Part shown: in pieces, positions 8,201 through 16,378 of the stretch
Position numbering within the stretch: the stretch's first letter is position 1
How the letters are laid out: every line of letters starts with the position of its first letter
DNA from: Paenibacillus paridis
GTDB taxonomy: Bacteria > Bacillota > Bacilli > Paenibacillales > Paenibacillaceae
Length of the DNA stretch: 64,000 bases
Direction: 5' to 3'
Assembly: GCF_006345825.1 (NCBI RefSeq)
Contig: NZ_VCIX01000051.1
Span: 1 to 64,000 of the forward strand
Translations under genes and position numbers: made by a program
The notes under the pieces: generated by a model
Told to the model about the DNA's origin: nothing
The model's input: only the letters and a program-made list of their open reading frames with translations
The model's database searches: none

Positions 8201-10672
8201 TCCACTCAGCGAAATATCCGTGAACTGCTGGCATATGTCACGTAATTGTGATAGTGGAGTATTATGCGCTTGTTGTAGATAACTGGTCATAACCCCGCTG
8301 TTTCCGTAGAGATCAACCGCCATCTGTTTTACCTTACGATGGTTAATCTCCGTAGAGACATTGCGCGGGAACACGGTTTTCAACATCTCCTCTATCTGGT
8401 GACGGTTCTGATCCAGCGTATTGTTGATGCCAAGTTGATTGCGCACGTCAGAGGAGGTACAATATTTGATTCCAATATTATAACGTTCGATGAATGCCCA
8501 GAAATAACTGATGAGTTGCTTAATACCCGAATATCTTTCCATAACCCGACTTGACAAATCGCTATTAATCTGCCGCCAGCGATTATTCAGTCGATAATCG
8601 TTTGGAGCGTCAGGATCGAAGAATAGTCTAAGCCATATTGCGGACTGCAGATAATCGTCCAACTGCTCATAGGATCCGAATGGCAGTTCAATTGGCAAAT
8701 CGGCGAGCAGATGAACGTCCGTCTCGCTCCACAATGGATCTCTTACAATATATGAGATTTTATTCCTTAGAACGGAAACTGTTTCCGAATGCTCTGCCGC
8801 TTCGTGAAGCAGCAACATACCTTCTGCACGGCGGCCAGAAATGAACATTTGCATGGCCGTGTCGACAATGAGTTGAAGTTCGTCCGTTCGAATAGCAGCA
8901 GATTGCTCGACAGCTCCTTCTCCTTGTTCTTCTAAAGAATGAAAACTGTTGACTTCCAATATTGACTCCGAATCGAATTGCTCCTGCTGAGTGTCAACGG
9001 ATATTTGCATTTCTTCTCCATTATTCTCTGACTCGAGATCCTGCAACCCGAACAACGCGGCAAACTGATCTTCTCCCCGTCCATCTCCAATGAATAACTT
9101 ATCGTTTTTGATAAGAAGGAAATACACCGACCGATCCGTCCGAGACAGAAGGTTAGCCCATAGTCCCCCTTCCTCTGGGGTTGAGACGATCATCATTGGA
9201 CTGATTTCAGTGTGTTGCTTCAGTATCTCAATAATCTTATCGCAATCGCCTCTCATATCAACTACATTCAGTAATCCGGGAATTAGCAAAAACCGTTTAT
9301 CAGTCTGTTTATCAAAAAGCTCTCGGTACGGAAACGGCATGATTCTTGGAGGGTTGACAGATATCCGTTTCGGAAGAAATTCAAAGAAGAGCTCCTGTAC
9401 GCGATTAAACAGACGAAGCCTGAATGCAATCTCTTCTCTCTGATTCGCATGCAATACTCTTGGCTCATCCTCCGGGCGGAAGTAAAGCTTGGTACCTACC
9501 CGCGTCTGTATGAATTTACGACTTGAATCCTTACGGAACGCTGCCGCTCCATAGGCACTAAGCGTATAAAATATATCGGAATCGGAGCGAAGGGTAATCG
9601 TATGTATTGACACGTAACCCTTCTGATAGAGTTTATTCAAGTTATCTTTAACAGATTCAAGTATGTTAGACTCGGAGTTGTCTCCGCGCAGTTGTCCTGC
9701 AAATATATCTAACTGACTTTGCGCCACGGCCCCATTATTATAAAGATAACTTAACAGGATTAATGCTAACCGTGGACGAACCGAGATTTGTTTCAGATCC
9801 CCTTCAAACCGATTCGCCGAGAAGTTGTCTGCCAGTTTCTTCTTTTCCAAAATATCGTATTGGAGCACTGTGAAATCGATTGCCCCACCTGTATGACGAA
9901 AGTCCTCCAAGAAATCATTCGAATATTTCACGAGCGGTTCAGCTTTCATCCCGTCCAATATGGCTTCGTATGCAGCTGCGCCTTCCGCTTCTGCTTCGAT
10001 GCCCAAGATAGGATCATCGATTTCCGACAGACCTTCGGTCAGCTTTGCGAAAGTACTATCCGCAGGCACAGCAAGCTCGACCATGGCAATTAAGGGATCA
10101 TCCACCTGTAATGATAGCCAACCCTGCTCAAGCGCATATCGAGTTGCAAATCCAATGGATTTCGTAATCTGCTTGAATGTGTCTAATTGAACAGTCCCTG
10201 CATCAGGATACTCAATGATTTGAATTACTGCTTGGTATACTTCCCATACTTCCAATAGCTGATCTTCGCTATCCGAGTCTAGCAACTTACTCGCGGTCGT
10301 TTGTTGAATTAAAAATTCATCGAGTACCTCTTCATTAGAGCAATGTAAACGAGTGAACAATTGAACTACACCCTTCGCTTGCTCAAGCATTGACGACTGG
10401 TTTATATCTTGGATAAACCATTTCAACTCTGTCATGGTAGAAGGTTTCTTATTGGATATTGGAAGTTTGCTCAAAAGTTCGTCTTGAAATCGAAATACTG
10501 TCGATACGATCGATTTTAGATCGTCCAAAGCATCTACGGGCCACAAATCATCTGAATCCGCGATTATTGAAAGCTTTCTCACATGTTCAATAGCGTTTTG
10601 ACGAGCCTGCTCCAAGAGTTCCATTTCTTCACTTAAACTATTTGCCTGTGCGATATGATTCTGAATTCCCAT
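5297..10672 (-). CDS. Giant (1791 aa) STAND/ORC-like P-loop ATPase, candidate defence sensor
   Basis: The first gene of a two-gene operon. About residues 300-390 read as a winged helix (RPRLALILLSYLYNNG onwards). Residues 400-560 are alpha/beta, and 600-1330 are almost wholly helical, as in a repeat scaffold. Near residue 1430 a GRTDELDKI box leads into Walker A GGRQLGKT (about 1437-1444) and Walker B FMLLLDEADAF (about 1520), followed by a C-terminal winged helix. This order resembles archaeal-type/STAND ATPases. Start: GTG at 10675 is nearly touching GGAGG, so ATG 10672 is preferred. The helical scaffold could bind a trigger molecule. Function is inferred from architecture and from the adjacent HEPN gene. 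Confidence 0.8.
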   Translation of the reverse strand: MGIQNHIAQANSLSEEMELLEQARQNAIEHVRKLSIIADSDDLWPVDALDDLKSIVSTVFRFQDELLSKLPISNKKPSTMTELKWFIQDINQSSMLEQAKGVVQLFTRLHCSNEEVLDEFLIQQTTASKLLDSDSEDQLLEVWEVYQAVIQIIEYPDAGTVQLDTFKQITKSIGFATRYALEQGWLSLQVDDPLIAMVELAVPADSTFAKLTEGLSEIDDPILGIEAEAEGAAAYEAILDGMKAEPLVKYSNDFLEDFRHTGGAIDFTVLQYDILEKKKLADNFSANRFEGDLKQISVRPRLALILLSYLYNNGAVAQSQLDIFAGQLRGDNSESNILESVKDNLNKLYQKGYVSIHTITLRSDSDIFYTLSAYGAAAFRKDSSRKFIQTRVGTKLYFRPEDEPRVLHANQREEIAFRLRLFNRVQELFFEFLPKRISVNPPRIMPFPYRELFDKQTDKRFLLIPGLLNVVDMRGDCDKIIEILKQHTEISPMMIVSTPEEGGLWANLLSRTDRSVYFLLIKNDKLFIGDGRGEDQFAALFGLQDLESENNGEEMQISVDTQQEQFDSESILEVNSFHSLEEQGEGAVEQSAAIRTDELQLIVDTAMQMFISGRRAEGMLLLHEAAEHSETVSVLRNKISYIVRDPLWSETDVHLLADLPIELPFGSYEQLDDYLQSAIWLRLFFDPDAPNDYRLNNRWRQINSDLSSRVMERYSGIKQLISYFWAFIERYNIGIKYCTSSDVRNQLGINNTLDQNRHQIEEMLKTVFPRNVSTEINHRKVKQMAVDLYGNSGVMTSYLQQAHNTPLSQLRDICQQFTDISLSGEWIGLELNPNEAKLEQYIDRYWAGMNMKASNDKSDMLKGAYRSRMRSWLRDATELLLRCYACRNALNAKRGTTDISPELASKTRNRSKKLMQEALLQLEDTTDNWNEAGHTLLRSTIEHIQQVLDGALGETNRRFYEPLLLSVSVELSEDYKPFRDGEWLQDLRPIHGYRLWERLLEHSNAGQRTWEDTASQALREYNMGAYDLITRRPGEWANEVTVKDTRRRAMQQLDRYNEEFRTEVELAQNYGQMSSNDEMYGYIRLAEAAKKHAEQTHNAGFFKRLLDTCRMSIVQRADIRVEAMRSRLNALKSDILREEEREEQIGDEETLRQWPILKKIEMALEKRNMTVAEDYIQLAASGYKDTSSIQMFDSDLLIQFHNNYQALFNSCNAHKNVDLYRTYDQSVRKMLFSNQNNRNVASAERFIRQWYKLHPDHIKEFMEQLLFHRIRHVDRLDDNEFMVYPAAQDALLSHYPHPFKEFGTDAVQKGLRILTMAGVRTADNLLDEVARHDAGNGSATIVILDYALSLAHRKLLAKSIKLKSFPGIVVVIDRVMALFLAGYSQIERGNAFLMVTLPSSKIQPYIPVGRISPEMFIGRTDELDKIRDLNGPIFVYGGRQLGKTALLQESKNREHNPDKGRYAVFVDLREKDANASLRSISEALVYEKVLKEHCGTWEQLRIALRKRLTSTETPIYKFMLLLDEADAFLSSCEEGGNVPLEILRELKNTFNGQFKFVLAGLRDVIRFDKQRLGGNSVLAHFGHITIRPLKYLDARDLLLRPLHYLGFRIEENGEDIINLILAKTNYYPGLIHFYCEKLIEAISDSYRNGNYNENMNPPYLLDEKYIKTLLGQKEFLIEIENKFRITLKLGSDNLYETLAKVIAYRYYSSNTSPGTSVEDILLICNEFGIDQITSLKKSSVAALLEEMDELNIIRRETRGSDKYVFNRHSFLQMLGSSEFELFEQLYELGVK

Positions 10673-10685
10673 CACCCCTCCACAA

Positions 10686-10709
10686 TGTATAGTTCTATTA
10701 TACTATACA
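10686..10709 (-). promoter_or_regulatory. Promoter -10 inside a palindromic operator
   Basis: tgtatag (10686-10692) and ctataca (10703-10709) form a perfect 7-bp inverted repeat with a 10-bp centre. On the minus strand the centre contains TATAAT (10702-10697), about 25 bases before the ATPase start. A repressor bound here would block the operon promoter. No good -35 box was found. Confidence 0.6.
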
Positions 10710-11507
10710 CCATATTCTTCCTCTAGAAGAAATTGGGATATGAAACAGAATACCTATAAACAAAAATTGAGTTTCACCCGTCAAGATAAATATGTAAGAA
10801 GCTGACGATGTGCTCAGTCGACATTTCAAAACGAACTATAGCTCACATCGATTTCGGCAGTTGAGCTCAGTCGTAAGCATAATCAGGTAAATCCAGAACT
10901 CCTGATACGGGCTTTAAGAATATAGATGCAGCTTTTCTTTTTCGAAGAACATTGCGTTGACTCCCGAACACCGACGCTATAGCTATGGTAGCTTTTTTGA
11001 TTTCATTTTTCAGACAAGCCATTTGTATGCAAACGACAGCAGGAACACTCGAACAGGTGACTTCTGTTGCGATTACTTTAATTAACCATTTGTTGACTCC
11101 TTATTGAATAAACACTTTTGATTTTCGAGTCGTTGATTTGGCTTTATCAATTCCATATAGTAATCCGGCCTTCATTGTGAATATGGTGGGGAGCAGTGAC
11201 ATGAGAGCTCTATACAACGCATTGTTAAGCATACGACCCTCGCATACGTACATCCTCACCACTGTACGCACACAAAGAAGGCCGATCAGCTCCTCCTCGT
11301 AGGAGTGCGAACCGCCCCTTATCGCTTTTAACGCATCTTCTTACTCTTTTGTTTTTTGTTCCCATCGCTCACATTAAAGATGTTTATCTTATTCTCTGTT
11401 CCATGACTGGCATTAGCATCATTCAACTCATTGTCTGTCCTCGCAATCATAAATTTCGGAACAGGTCCCTCCGTTTGGAATGTGGTTCTTTCAAAAAAAA
11501 GTCCGGT
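10710..11507. other. Gene-free 800-bp stretch
   Basis: Between the ATPase promoter and the DUF927 remnant. It carries the left inverted repeat (11231-11312) and the recurring word gttgactcc (10967, 11091). No open frame with plausible protein sequence was found. Confidence 0.5.
11231..11312 (-). repeat. Left copy of an ~85-bp inverted repeat
   Basis: The reverse complement of this stretch matches 14441-14530: both share ctgatcggccttctttgtg, then gcgtacagtggtgagga, with scattered substitutions and small indels. The two copies face each other around the DUF927 remnant and the 461-aa gene. Confidence 0.75.
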
Positions 11508-12750
11508 TTAATTGTCGATGGCGTTTTTGAAGAATACGATTACACTCATAGCTGTCTTGTCGCCTGAATATATGCAGAAATCCCTTTTGGTTGGTTTCGG
11601 TTCTGCAATATAAACTTCACGATATAGTTCTGTGACCAAATTTTCAAAGTTTCTTCTAGCCTTGACGATGGTATTAATTGTCTCTTTCTTCAACAAAAAA
11701 CGATCCTTAACTTCAATATATACGCCGGTACGATGTTGCCCATCTGTGAATGGGTGATATGCTTGATTTGATCCTGAGTTTTCCAAAACGTAATCGACAA
11801 TATCCTTTAAAATTTCCTTGATAATATCTGAGTTTGTCGTGGACTCTTTCATGTGCTTCTTTAGAAAGTCTATAATAGTATCGAGTTTTGTAAACCGCAG
11901 TTGCAACACTGCGTTTACAGTTTTGAGAGACCATACCAATACAGCAGCTTTTGTTGCAAGACGATTATAAACACTATTTGCGGATTCTTTTCGAGCAAAC
12001 AATTTAGAATATTTCGTTAACTTCCCGAGTAATTTCAGCAGGGTTCTTGGTGCCTAAATAAAACAGCCAATCATCAAGAATATGTCCGCAATTCTGAACC
12101 GATTGTTCCACGTAATCGTCAAATTTCTCCGATGTTACGTTCTCAGGGAAAGGTTCCGCATTAATCATGATGATCCTGCCTAAAAGCCCACGACTATTAG
12201 AAATTAATGTTTGCTCAGACAGTGGAACTTCTCCGTTAAAGGCTAAAACAGTCTGTGGCTTTTGACGTTCTCTGTTTATAAGTTGTCCTGTTACTTTACC
12301 CACTTTCATTTTATCTCCCTAGACACCATTGATGAGCGTATGTAGTAAATTTACCACTGCTGGCTTAATATGATGGGTATCATCCAGTATGATAGGCATA
12401 TGGTTTGCTCGGCTTGCTATTCCCCAAATCCGTTTGGTGTGGCTCCGTCCCACGAACGAACAATTGGTCTACAGTTACCATATACTAAATTGAATGCTAT
12501 CATTTGAAGGGATGTCTTTCCTGTAGCAGCAAGTTTCGAAAAATCACGTCCATGCCCTCTCTAAGACGATCACTGATAAGGTGGACAACCGGAGCTGCTA
12601 ACATGGTTAGAAATACAAGTTTCTTGCTATAGTGTTATATTTGTCTGGTCGCTTCTTCCCGAGTTCCTACTTTGCTGCTACTGAACTTAACAAACTCTTG
12701 GTAATCATCTAAACTAAAACAAAAACAGTTAAACCCATCTGACTCTTATC
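11508..12750 (-). pseudogene. Broken DUF927-family helicase/primase-like gene
   Basis: Joining minus-strand frames gives one coherent protein: KLAATGKTSLQMIAFNLVYG (Walker A), then ANHMPIILDDTHHIKP (Walker B-like), then QKPQTVLAFNGEVPLSEQ, SRGLLGRIIMINAEPFP and a ~300-residue tail. The GKTS / DD / FNGE series is the DUF927 pattern known from integrative elements. It is destroyed by an early frameshift near 12560, a frameshift near 12430, a TAG near 12325, and a further frameshift near 12002 between the 101-aa and 164-aa frames. The expected N-terminal portion upstream of about 12750 is absent. This is a relic of a mobile element. Confidence 0.75.
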
Positions 12751-12935
12751 GAGTCAGCGGCTTTATACTTATTTGAAATATGTTATATTGAAAATCAGTT
12801 TAATGAACTCAACTATGTAGATTTACAAGACTTAAAGACAAGTTAGATTGCTAATTTCAAAAAACTCACCATATACACAGAATATATCATGTTGTAATAT
12901 ATGGATAAACAAATTAGAATGGGGAATCAACCTAA

Positions 12936-14321
12936 GTGATTGGTTTTAATACTATCCTTCCTTTATCAACCACAACCACCATTGACGAATTCCTACATTG
13001 TTGCAAAACTTGGGTTCAAAAGAGTCCCTTCACCACTTTAAATATTGACGATGCTGAAGTTTTTGACGGGCAAATTTATAACAGCCCATCAGAAAGTTTG
13101 GAGTTTGTTAATCACATGAATGCTACAGGATATACCCATTGCGGGGTAAGGCATATTAAAAAAGATGATGATTGTGAATGGAGAACTGACGTAATTGGTT
13201 ACAAGACAAAAGATAGTTTTAATGTATCTGTGGTCACCTCAAAAGCAGATTTTAGTGTAACCACATATTCAAAATTGCCATTGAAGCCTTATATAATTAA
13301 GCTATTAATGGAGAGTACTCAACCAATGTATGATGCTCAAATTCCTATTGAGCAAAGAGCCAAAAAAGTAACATCAAACAATTACAGTCAATTGGCAGCA
13401 TTAATGAAAGATGAAATGGAGAATACATTCCCTGTTGTCTACATCAGCCAATTATCTAATGGAAATTATATTGTAAAACCTGATACCCTTGCAAAATTAC
13501 TATCCGGCTTCGCTCATGTATACTATCAAGGGGACTCAAAAGTACCCCTTATTTTACGCGAACAAACCAATGGGCTGAATACTTACAATGGGACCATTGG
13601 AATCTATTGGCCTGGAGGGGCACGAAATCAATATAATGATCATTTTGATGGAGATCACCTTACGAAACTCAGAATCTTTCTTCAAAAGAAATTAAGCAAT
13701 AAAACTTTATTGAAAGAACACAAATGGTCATTTATACAAGAATTAAAATACAATGAAAAAATAAACTTGTACAGAAACAAAGATTCCGATAATAATGAAT
13801 TAATAGAACTATTCAACGCAGAGATAGAAAAACTCCAAAGTACCATAAAAAATTTAGAATCCGAAAATATATATTTGAACTCTCAAGTGGATCTTCTGTC
13901 TTCATCAGAATTTTCTAATTCAAAACCATTACTCTATAAAGGATCAGAGAGAGAGCTTTTCGAAAACGAACAATTCGAACTAATAAAATCACTCCTTAAA
14001 ACCAAATCTGAAGCCGCTAATTGTTCGGTCAGAACAAAAAATATCATCTCTTCAATTCTATCTGCAAATGGTCAATCCGATAACAAAGAAAACTTTTTAA
14101 ATACTATAAAAAGCATACTACTCTCAGAGAACGGATTAAAAGGCCAACAAAAGAGAGAACTAACAAGGTTAGGATTTGACATTCATGAGGATGGAAAACA
14201 CTATAAGCTTGTATTTAAGGCAGACTCACAATATTCCTTCACCATTCCAAAATCGCACAGCGACCATCGGGGTAAACAGAATAATTTCAGGCAATTTAAA
14301 GATTATTTTTTATCTGGATAA
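12936..14321 (+). CDS. 461-aa protein of unknown function with HicA-like C-terminus
   Basis: GTG start at 12936 with GGGGA 10 bases upstream; no family name recognised. Residues 1-150 are a mixed alpha/beta region; 155-240 hold FPVVYISQLSNGNY and a GTIGIYWPGG motif. Residues about 285-325 form a leucine-rich coiled coil (AEIEKLQSTIKNLESEN). The last ~70 residues, with LGFDIHEDGKHYKLVF and then FTIPKSHSDHRG, resemble the dsRBD-like fold of HicA toxins (glycine, histidine, then a TIP-type strand), suggesting RNA or DNA binding. Base composition is clearly more AT-rich than the chromosome around it. It lies beside a dead DUF927 gene and inside inverted repeats, so horizontal acquisition and a defence role are plausible but unproven. 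Confidence 0.8.
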   Translation: MIGFNTILPLSTTTTIDEFLHCCKTWVQKSPFTTLNIDDAEVFDGQIYNSPSESLEFVNHMNATGYTHCGVRHIKKDDDCEWRTDVIGYKTKDSFNVSVVTSKADFSVTTYSKLPLKPYIIKLLMESTQPMYDAQIPIEQRAKKVTSNNYSQLAALMKDEMENTFPVVYISQLSNGNYIVKPDTLAKLLSGFAHVYYQGDSKVPLILREQTNGLNTYNGTIGIYWPGGARNQYNDHFDGDHLTKLRIFLQKKLSNKTLLKEHKWSFIQELKYNEKINLYRNKDSDNNELIELFNAEIEKLQSTIKNLESENIYLNSQVDLLSSSEFSNSKPLLYKGSERELFENEQFELIKSLLKTKSEAANCSVRTKNIISSILSANGQSDNKENFLNTIKSILLSENGLKGQQKRELTRLGFDIHEDGKHYKLVFKADSQYSFTIPKSHSDHRGKQNNFRQFKDYFLSG

Positions 14322-14440
14322 ACTCCAACAAAAATCAACCATCTTTTTACATTGTTGATCTTCCGTTGATTTCTCCAAATAAAACGTTCACTTGTTGACT
14401 TTCCTATATTAGTCTTAAGAAAAAACAATAAAGCTCGGCC

Positions 14441-14530
14441 GGTCCGTACTCCCACGAGGAGGAGGTGCTGATCGGCCTTCTTTGTGAGCGTACAGTGGTG
14501 AGGACGGACGTGTGCGTGGGTCTGTATGAT
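14441..14530 (+). repeat. Right copy of the ~85-bp inverted repeat
   Basis: Partner of 11231-11312 in opposite orientation. It contains an internal short stem (ggccg ... cggcc) and the run acgaggaggagg. No transposase is nearby, so it may be a MITE-like or regulatory RNA remnant. Confidence 0.75.
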
Positions 14531-14627
14531 ACATAAAAAGCATACAAACAAGCACTCGTTGCGGGGTTGCCTGAAAATGTTTACAGAGAGCAAGCCTTGA
14601 ATCCCTGTTGACTTCGAGCATAAAAAA

Positions 14628-14664
14628 TACATCGCCCAAGGCACTCGGCCCACATGGCGATGTA
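14628..14664 (-). terminator. Terminator of rhodanese / sulfonate operon
   Basis: tacatcgcc (14628-14636) pairs with ggcgatgta (14656-14664); on the minus strand the stem is followed by TTTTTTA. It lies 27 bases after the rhodanese stop. Confidence 0.85.
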
Positions 14665-14691
14665 TTCAAAATCCGCATACTATATTACCGC

Positions 14692-15558
14692 TTAAGCCTT
14701 CTCCTCATCACCCACCGCAACCGAATTCCCCTCATACGAAATCCAATCACTCCAACTACCCGCATACAACTTTACGTTCGTATACCCCGCCTCCTTGAGA
14801 GCAAGAACGTTAGGAGTGGCGGAAATGCCTGATCCACAATACACGATGATTTCGGCATCCTTCGGCAATGCAGTGAACCGCTCACGCAGCTGTTCTGTTG
14901 ATTTCCATGCGCCGTCCTCGCTCAGCACATCTTTCCAGAAGAAATTTGCCGCCCCAGGAATATGCCCGCCCACAGGATCGAAGGAAACATCACGCCCCGC
15001 GTATTGAGCTGCATCGCGCGAATCAACCAGCCTCGTCCCTCCTTCTCCTCTGTTAGCGGATGCTGCACGCACCTCATCCACGCTGACAAGCCAATCGGCT
15101 TTCGGCGCAGGCACAAACTCACGTGGAGCCGTCACGACTGCCGGCTCCTGCGACACAGGCTCGCCAGCCGACTCCCATGCGGAAAAACCTCCATCCAGCA
15201 CTTGAACGCGCTCCACACCCAAATACCGAAGCACCCACCACAACCTTGCGGCGGCCGGTCCATTGCCGTCCTCATAGGCGACCACTGCTGAATCACGGTC
15301 GATGCCAAGCAATCCAAAAAGCTCAGCAAGCCGCTCCGGGGTTGGCAGCGGACTGCGCCCGCCATGCTCACGCGCGGGATCGGTCAAGCTCGCCTTAAAA
15401 TCAATAAAATGCGCTCCAGGCAGATGCCCTTTCGCATATGCCTCCTTGCCGTAAGCTGGTACCTTTGGATGAAAACGAACATCCAGCAGCACAATTTGCT
15501 CACCGCTTGTTATTCTCTCTTTCAATTGCTCTACACTTAGTACATTGGACAATGACAC
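14692..15558 (-). CDS. Thiosulfate / 3-mercaptopyruvate sulfurtransferase (two-domain rhodanese)
   Basis: About 288 residues, the usual length of tandem rhodaneses. The N-terminal inactive domain carries LLDVRFHP and GHLPGAHFIDF; the C-terminal domain carries VDSRDAAQYAG, GHIPGAANFFW and the active loop YCGSGISA, with the persulfide-forming cysteine at about residue 244 of the longest frame. It transfers sulfane sulfur from thiosulfate or mercaptopyruvate to a thiol acceptor. GTG 15558 is preferred because AAAGGAG lies 10 bases upstream; GTG 15567 is too close. It is the last gene of the sulfonate operon, 28 bases after the ABC ATPase, which fits handling of released sulfite or sulfide. A paralogue is at 50266. 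Confidence 0.92.
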   Translation of the reverse strand: MSLSNVLSVEQLKERITSGEQIVLLDVRFHPKVPAYGKEAYAKGHLPGAHFIDFKASLTDPAREHGGRSPLPTPERLAELFGLLGIDRDSAVVAYEDGNGPAAARLWWVLRYLGVERVQVLDGGFSAWESAGEPVSQEPAVVTAPREFVPAPKADWLVSVDEVRAASANRGEGGTRLVDSRDAAQYAGRDVSFDPVGGHIPGAANFFWKDVLSEDGAWKSTEQLRERFTALPKDAEIIVYCGSGISATPNVLALKEAGYTNVKLYAGSWSDWISYEGNSVAVGDEEKA

Positions 15559-15586
15559 TTTCTCCACTCTCCTTTAAAGGGTTATC

Positions 15587-16360
15587 TCAAATCGTAAATT
15601 CCAAACTTTCCGCCGATTTGACTTCCAGTAGGGCTGCATAGATTTCATTCTGAATCTGCAGCAGTCCCAGATCGTCGCGCTTGCGAGGGCGCGGTTTCGG
15701 CACCTCAAATATGCGATTAATTCGCCCCGGCCTCGGGGACAACAGCACTACCCGATCCCCGAGAAACACGGCTTCGGAAACGTCATGCGTCACGAATACA
15801 ATCGTCTTTTTATCCGCCTCCCAAATCTTAAGCAAATCATCCTGCAATTGCAGCCTCGTCAGATGATCCACCGCGCCAAAAGGCTCATCCATTAGCAGCA
15901 CCTCGGGGCTGTTGGCAAGCGCCCTTGCAAGACCCGCACGCTGCTTCATGCCGCCAGACAGCTGATGAGGATATTTGTGCTCAAAGCCGCTTAAACCAAC
16001 TAGATCCAGATACCGCTGCACCGCCTCCCGGCGCTCCTTTCGTTCCACGCCGCGCAGCTCAAGGCCTAGCTCAACGTTTTTGAATACGGTTCTCCACGGA
16101 TACAGGGACGGGTCCTGAAAGACGACACCGCGCTCGATGCCCGGTCCCTTCAGCTTTCTTCCGTCGAAACTCACCTCGCCCAAGGTGGGGAGCTGCAGTC
16201 CGGCTAATATTTCAAGCAGCGTGCTTTTGCCGCAGCCGCTTGGACCTAGAATGCTCAGAAACTCGCCATCCTGAATGGTCAAGTTGATATTCTGAAGCGA
16301 CTCGGTCGGAGTCGCTCCCCCGTAGATTTTGGATACGCCGGAGATCAAGAAGCCCGCCAT
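15587..16360 (-). CDS. ABC transporter ATPase, sulfonate/nitrate/taurine type (SsuB/TauB-like)
   Basis: 257 residues, the normal size for this family. Walker A GPSGCGKST, Q-loop VFQDPSLYPWR, signature LSGGMKQRAGLARAL, Walker B VLLMDEPFGAVDHLTR and H-loop VFVTHDVSEAV are all intact. The PFGAVD wording is typical of SsuB/TauB/NrtD. ATG 16360 follows GAGGTGA. It powers import by the permease at 17448 and the binding lipoprotein at 16379, 18 bases upstream in the same operon. Confidence 0.93.
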   Translation of the reverse strand: MAGFLISGVSKIYGGATPTESLQNINLTIQDGEFLSILGPSGCGKSTLLEILAGLQLPTLGEVSFDGRKLKGPGIERGVVFQDPSLYPWRTVFKNVELGLELRGVERKERREAVQRYLDLVGLSGFEHKYPHQLSGGMKQRAGLARALANSPEVLLMDEPFGAVDHLTRLQLQDDLLKIWEADKKTIVFVTHDVSEAVFLGDRVVLLSPRPGRINRIFEVPKPRPRKRDDLGLLQIQNEIYAALLEVKSAESLEFTI

Positions 16361-16378
16361 ACAATCACCTCGCCACTC

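Larger units (their letters stand above)
14322..14691. other. Gene-free spacer with right inverted repeat and terminator
   Basis: Holds the right repeat copy (14441-14530) and the rhodanese terminator (14628-14664). Short frames here encode low-quality, Cys/His-scattered peptides and are not considered genes. Confidence 0.55.

Noticed and set aside
11349..11567. A 72-codon frame on the + strand
   Set aside because: Overlaps the DUF927 remnant on the other strand and has no recognised features.
14303..14678. Two overlapping open frames on the minus strand across the repeat
   Set aside because: Unusual composition, no RBS, overlap the inverted repeat and the end of the 461-aa gene; judged chance frames.
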